Of a stretch of DNA of 64,000 nucleotides, positions 62,195 to 64,000 are shown one piece after another. Source of the DNA: CAYNFP01 sp964396655 (GTDB lineage: Bacteria; Bacillota_I; Bacilli_A; RF39; UBA660); contig CAYNFP010000006.1 in the NCBI GenBank assembly GCA_964396655.1, positions 1-64,000 of the forward strand, written 5' to 3'. The stretch's first letter is position 1; each line of letters opens with the position of its first letter. The notes beneath the pieces are model-generated. The model did no database searches, had not been told where the DNA came from, and saw only the letters and a program-made list of their open reading frames with translations. Position numbers and translations under genes: made by a program.

Positions 62195-63457
62195 TTATTC
62201 CTTATTTCCTTCTAAAAAATATACTGTGTCTTTATATATTTTATCATTTAAGGCTATAACTTCATCTAAAGTTGCTTTCATATATTTTTCTCTTTTTGTT
62301 TCGACATCTTCTTCACCAGAAAATTGTCTAGAATAAAAATGTTCAACCATAACATTTTTGTCATCATAAAAAGCATTTAAAGAAGTATTTATATTTTCTT
62401 TGGTTGTATTAAATAATTCTAATAAATTCTTTTTATTTTTCATCTTTTTAATAGTAGAATTTATTAAATTTAATGTCTTTAAATAATTTTTACCACTAAT
62501 TTCGGTTTCAATAACTATTGAAGCAGGATATTTTATTATGAAAGAATCAACAGAATAGCATAAAGAATTCTTTTCTCTAACTTCTGTAAATAACAAAGAA
62601 TTATTTATTCCTCCTAAAATAGAGTTATAGAAATTTAAAATATATCTTTTTTCATAATTAGTTAAATTTAAAAATTGATATCCTACAAATAAATGAGACT
62701 GAGAAAAATTTTTTGTTTCTTTTATTTCTTTTTCTGTAGATCTCTCTTCTTTAATCTCAAAGCTTAATGTATCATTAAAATTATTTTTTATTTTTTTAAA
62801 TAAATTTTCAACTTTTTTAATATATTCTTCTTCATTTTCTAAAGCTCCAGTAATAAAAATATCTATTTTAAATGAAGATAAAACATTTAAATAAAATTCA
62901 TATAAATCTTTACTATTAATATTCTCTAGTTCTTTTATATTATTAAATAAATGTACTCCTACAGAATTATTTTTATACATTATTTCTTTAAATCTTATAT
63001 AACTATATGCATATGGATTATCTTGAATATTTTTTAAATTTGTTAACATATTCTTTTTATTTAATTCAAATATTTTATTATTAAATTCATCATTTAAAAT
63101 ATCAGGATTAAATAAACATTCTTTCAAAAAATCAATGCTTTTATCTAACATAGATTCTTCTGTATATTTGGGATTCAAAAAATCAAGAGAAACTACCATT
63201 CTCTCAATATTCCCCGATGTATTAAAAGCAGTTGAAACTTCAGCACCATAAAGTTCTTCACCATATATAGATAAATCTTTTATATTTTTATGTTTTTTAG
63301 TTGAAGTAACAAGCATTTTACTAAGCAAGTTAAAATACGCTACATCTTTTTTATTAAATTTATTTGAAAAAAATACATCTATACCAATTGTTTTAAATCT
63401 ATCGGTTTTAATTATATGAAAAGTATAATTATTTTTAATTATTTTTTTATATTCCAT
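62195..63457 (-). CDS. ymfF: M16 family protein, YmfF-like (inactive subunit)
   Basis: The 420-residue M16-fold protein lacks the HxxEH zinc site at the expected place (the segment LLSKMLVTSTKKHKNIKDLS and YGEELYGAEVS), as usual for YmfF, which pairs with the active YmfH. The C-terminal half has NSLLFTEVREKNSLCYSV, the M16 C-domain signature. It lies between deoD and ymfH. Confidence 0.92.
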   Translation of the reverse strand: MEYKKIIKNNYTFHIIKTDRFKTIGIDVFFSNKFNKKDVAYFNLLSKMLVTSTKKHKNIKDLSIYGEELYGAEVSTAFNTSGNIERMVVSLDFLNPKYTEESMLDKSIDFLKECLFNPDILNDEFNNKIFELNKKNMLTNLKNIQDNPYAYSYIRFKEIMYKNNSVGVHLFNNIKELENINSKDLYEFYLNVLSSFKIDIFITGALENEEEYIKKVENLFKKIKNNFNDTLSFEIKEERSTEKEIKETKNFSQSHLFVGYQFLNLTNYEKRYILNFYNSILGGINNSLLFTEVREKNSLCYSVDSFIIKYPASIVIETEISGKNYLKTLNLINSTIKKMKNKKNLLELFNTTKENINTSLNAFYDDKNVMVEHFYSRQFSGEEDVETKREKYMKATLDEVIALNDKIYKDTVYFLEGNKE

Positions 63458-63485
63458 ATACTTTCCTCCAATTATATATTATACC

Positions 63486-64000
63486 CTAAATATTTAATTT
63501 AATAATTGATTCTAAAGCTAATGTAATCATAGAATTAAGTCTTATCTCTCTATCTTTTCCTGGTATTTTATTATTTGAATATAGTTCATCTGTTATAGTT
63601 AAAATACTAGTAGCTTTCCTATGGTGTTCTCTAGCATTTAATAATAACGCAAATGTTTCCATTTCTACTGCTTTGCAATTATTTTTTATTGCTTCTCTTG
63701 AAGAAAAAGAATCTGCTGAATAAAATGCATCTGTTGTATGAACTCTTCCAACAAATAAATTTAATCCTAATCTTTTAGCAGTTTCATTTATTATAGTATT
63801 TAATTCTAAACTAGAATTAATTGAGTCTATTGATTCATTTAAGCTTTCTTCATCAAAAGAAGTTCTGCTATAAGCACTGTCTACTAAAAATAAATCATAT
63901 AATTTCATAGACTCTTCATAACTTCCAGCAGTTCCAACTCTAATTATAACTTCTACATCATAATCTTTAAATAATTCATGAGAATATATTCCCATTGAAG
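63486..64000 (-). CDS. deoD: Purine-nucleoside phosphorylase DeoD (5' end outside window)
   Basis: The visible 171 codons are the C-terminal part of a hexameric purine-nucleoside phosphorylase. IIRVGTAGSY holds the phosphate-binding arginine, AVEMETFALL the ribose-binding Met-Glu, and ILTITDEL the base-contacting aspartate. The frame stays open to the window edge, and the methionine at 63995 (MGIYSHEL) aligns inside the protein, so it is not the start. The enzyme converts purine nucleosides and phosphate to bases and ribose 1-phosphate in salvage. Confidence 0.95.
   Translation of the reverse strand, partial: SMGIYSHELFKDYDVEVIIRVGTAGSYEESMKLYDLFLVDSAYSRTSFDEESLNESIDSINSSLELNTIINETAKRLGLNLFVGRVHTTDAFYSADSFSSREAIKNNCKAVEMETFALLLNAREHHRKATSILTITDELYSNNKIPGKDREIRLNSMITLALESIIKLNI

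Noticed and set aside
63486..63995. deoD as a complete 169-residue gene starting at 63995
   Set aside because: That methionine aligns inside the family's conserved PSxGIYSxEL region, and the frame is open to the window edge.

Overview
The window is very AT-rich DNA from a low-GC Gram-positive bacterium (Firmicutes, class Bacilli in the broad sense). Gene order around rpsU-yqeY-yqfC-yqfD-ybeY-cdd-era-yqzL-recO, ireB-ruvX-DUF1292-mltG-trmR-trhP1-trhP2-greA, dnaB-dnaI and spoVID-ysxE matches Bacillus subtilis blocks. Tryptophan is encoded by TGG and TGA is used as a stop (for example at 46, 10552, 33198, 35882 and 51618), so the standard bacterial code applies. A penicillin-binding protein, UppP, MltG, a sortase and a sortase-anchored adhesin show a walled cell. 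Homologues of gerE, gerM, spoIIIAH, yqfC, yqfD, spoVID and ysxE point to an endospore former or a recent descendant of one. An uncultured gut Bacilli lineage is plausible, but this is inference. Nearly all genes lie on the minus strand.

Layout from low to high coordinates: 0-4.3 kb carries a lipoprotein pair, an MTA/SAH-deaminase-like amidohydrolase on the plus strand and a GH20 hexosaminidase. 4.4-13.3 kb is accessory: an XRE/KilA-N pair between duplicated terminators, tRNA-Leu, uppP, a dimeric dUTPase, a CarD-like protein with an alpha-CTD-like protein, remnants of a VirD4-type coupling protein, a frameshifted DUF6624 gene, an ankyrin protein and tRNA-Ile2. 13.4-17.1 kb has thrS (without TGS domain) behind a T-box and a coupled 62-residue ORF. 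17.2-23.3 kb is a convergent sortase/MucBP-adhesin pair. 23.5-29 kb holds dnaI, dnaB and a three-gene pilin operon whose first product fuses a pilin-like N-terminus to 14 RCC1 repeats. 29-34.7 kb has ysxE-spoVID, lon, holA and greA.

34.7-45 kb is two core operons: tRNA wobble modification, cell-wall lytic transglycosylase, ireB/ruvX, then recO, era, cdd, ybeY, a VanZ protein in the position of phoH/yqfF, the sporulation genes yqfC/yqfD, yqeY and rpsU. 45-50.4 kb has a lipoprotein and an FtsX-type ABC exporter. 50.5-53.2 kb has tRNA-Arg, gerM, gerE, spoIIIAH, efp and rpmG. 53.3-57.7 kb has an unknown gene between 43-bp direct repeats that carry the rpmG promoter, then a class B PBP, a DUF2624-like gene and nfo. 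57.7-64 kb has a pilin, pnp, rpsO, the M16 pair ymfH/ymfF and the 3' part of deoD.

The least ordinary parts are the RCC1-pilin fusion, two single-locus insertions each flanked by a duplication of the neighbouring gene's own terminator or promoter, a set of starts placed 6-7 bases after a -10 box with no Shine-Dalgarno (predicted leaderless mRNAs), the TGS-less ThrRS with its coupled small ORF, and the CarD/alpha-CTD-like pair. All functional calls come from reading the sequence only; no database search was possible.
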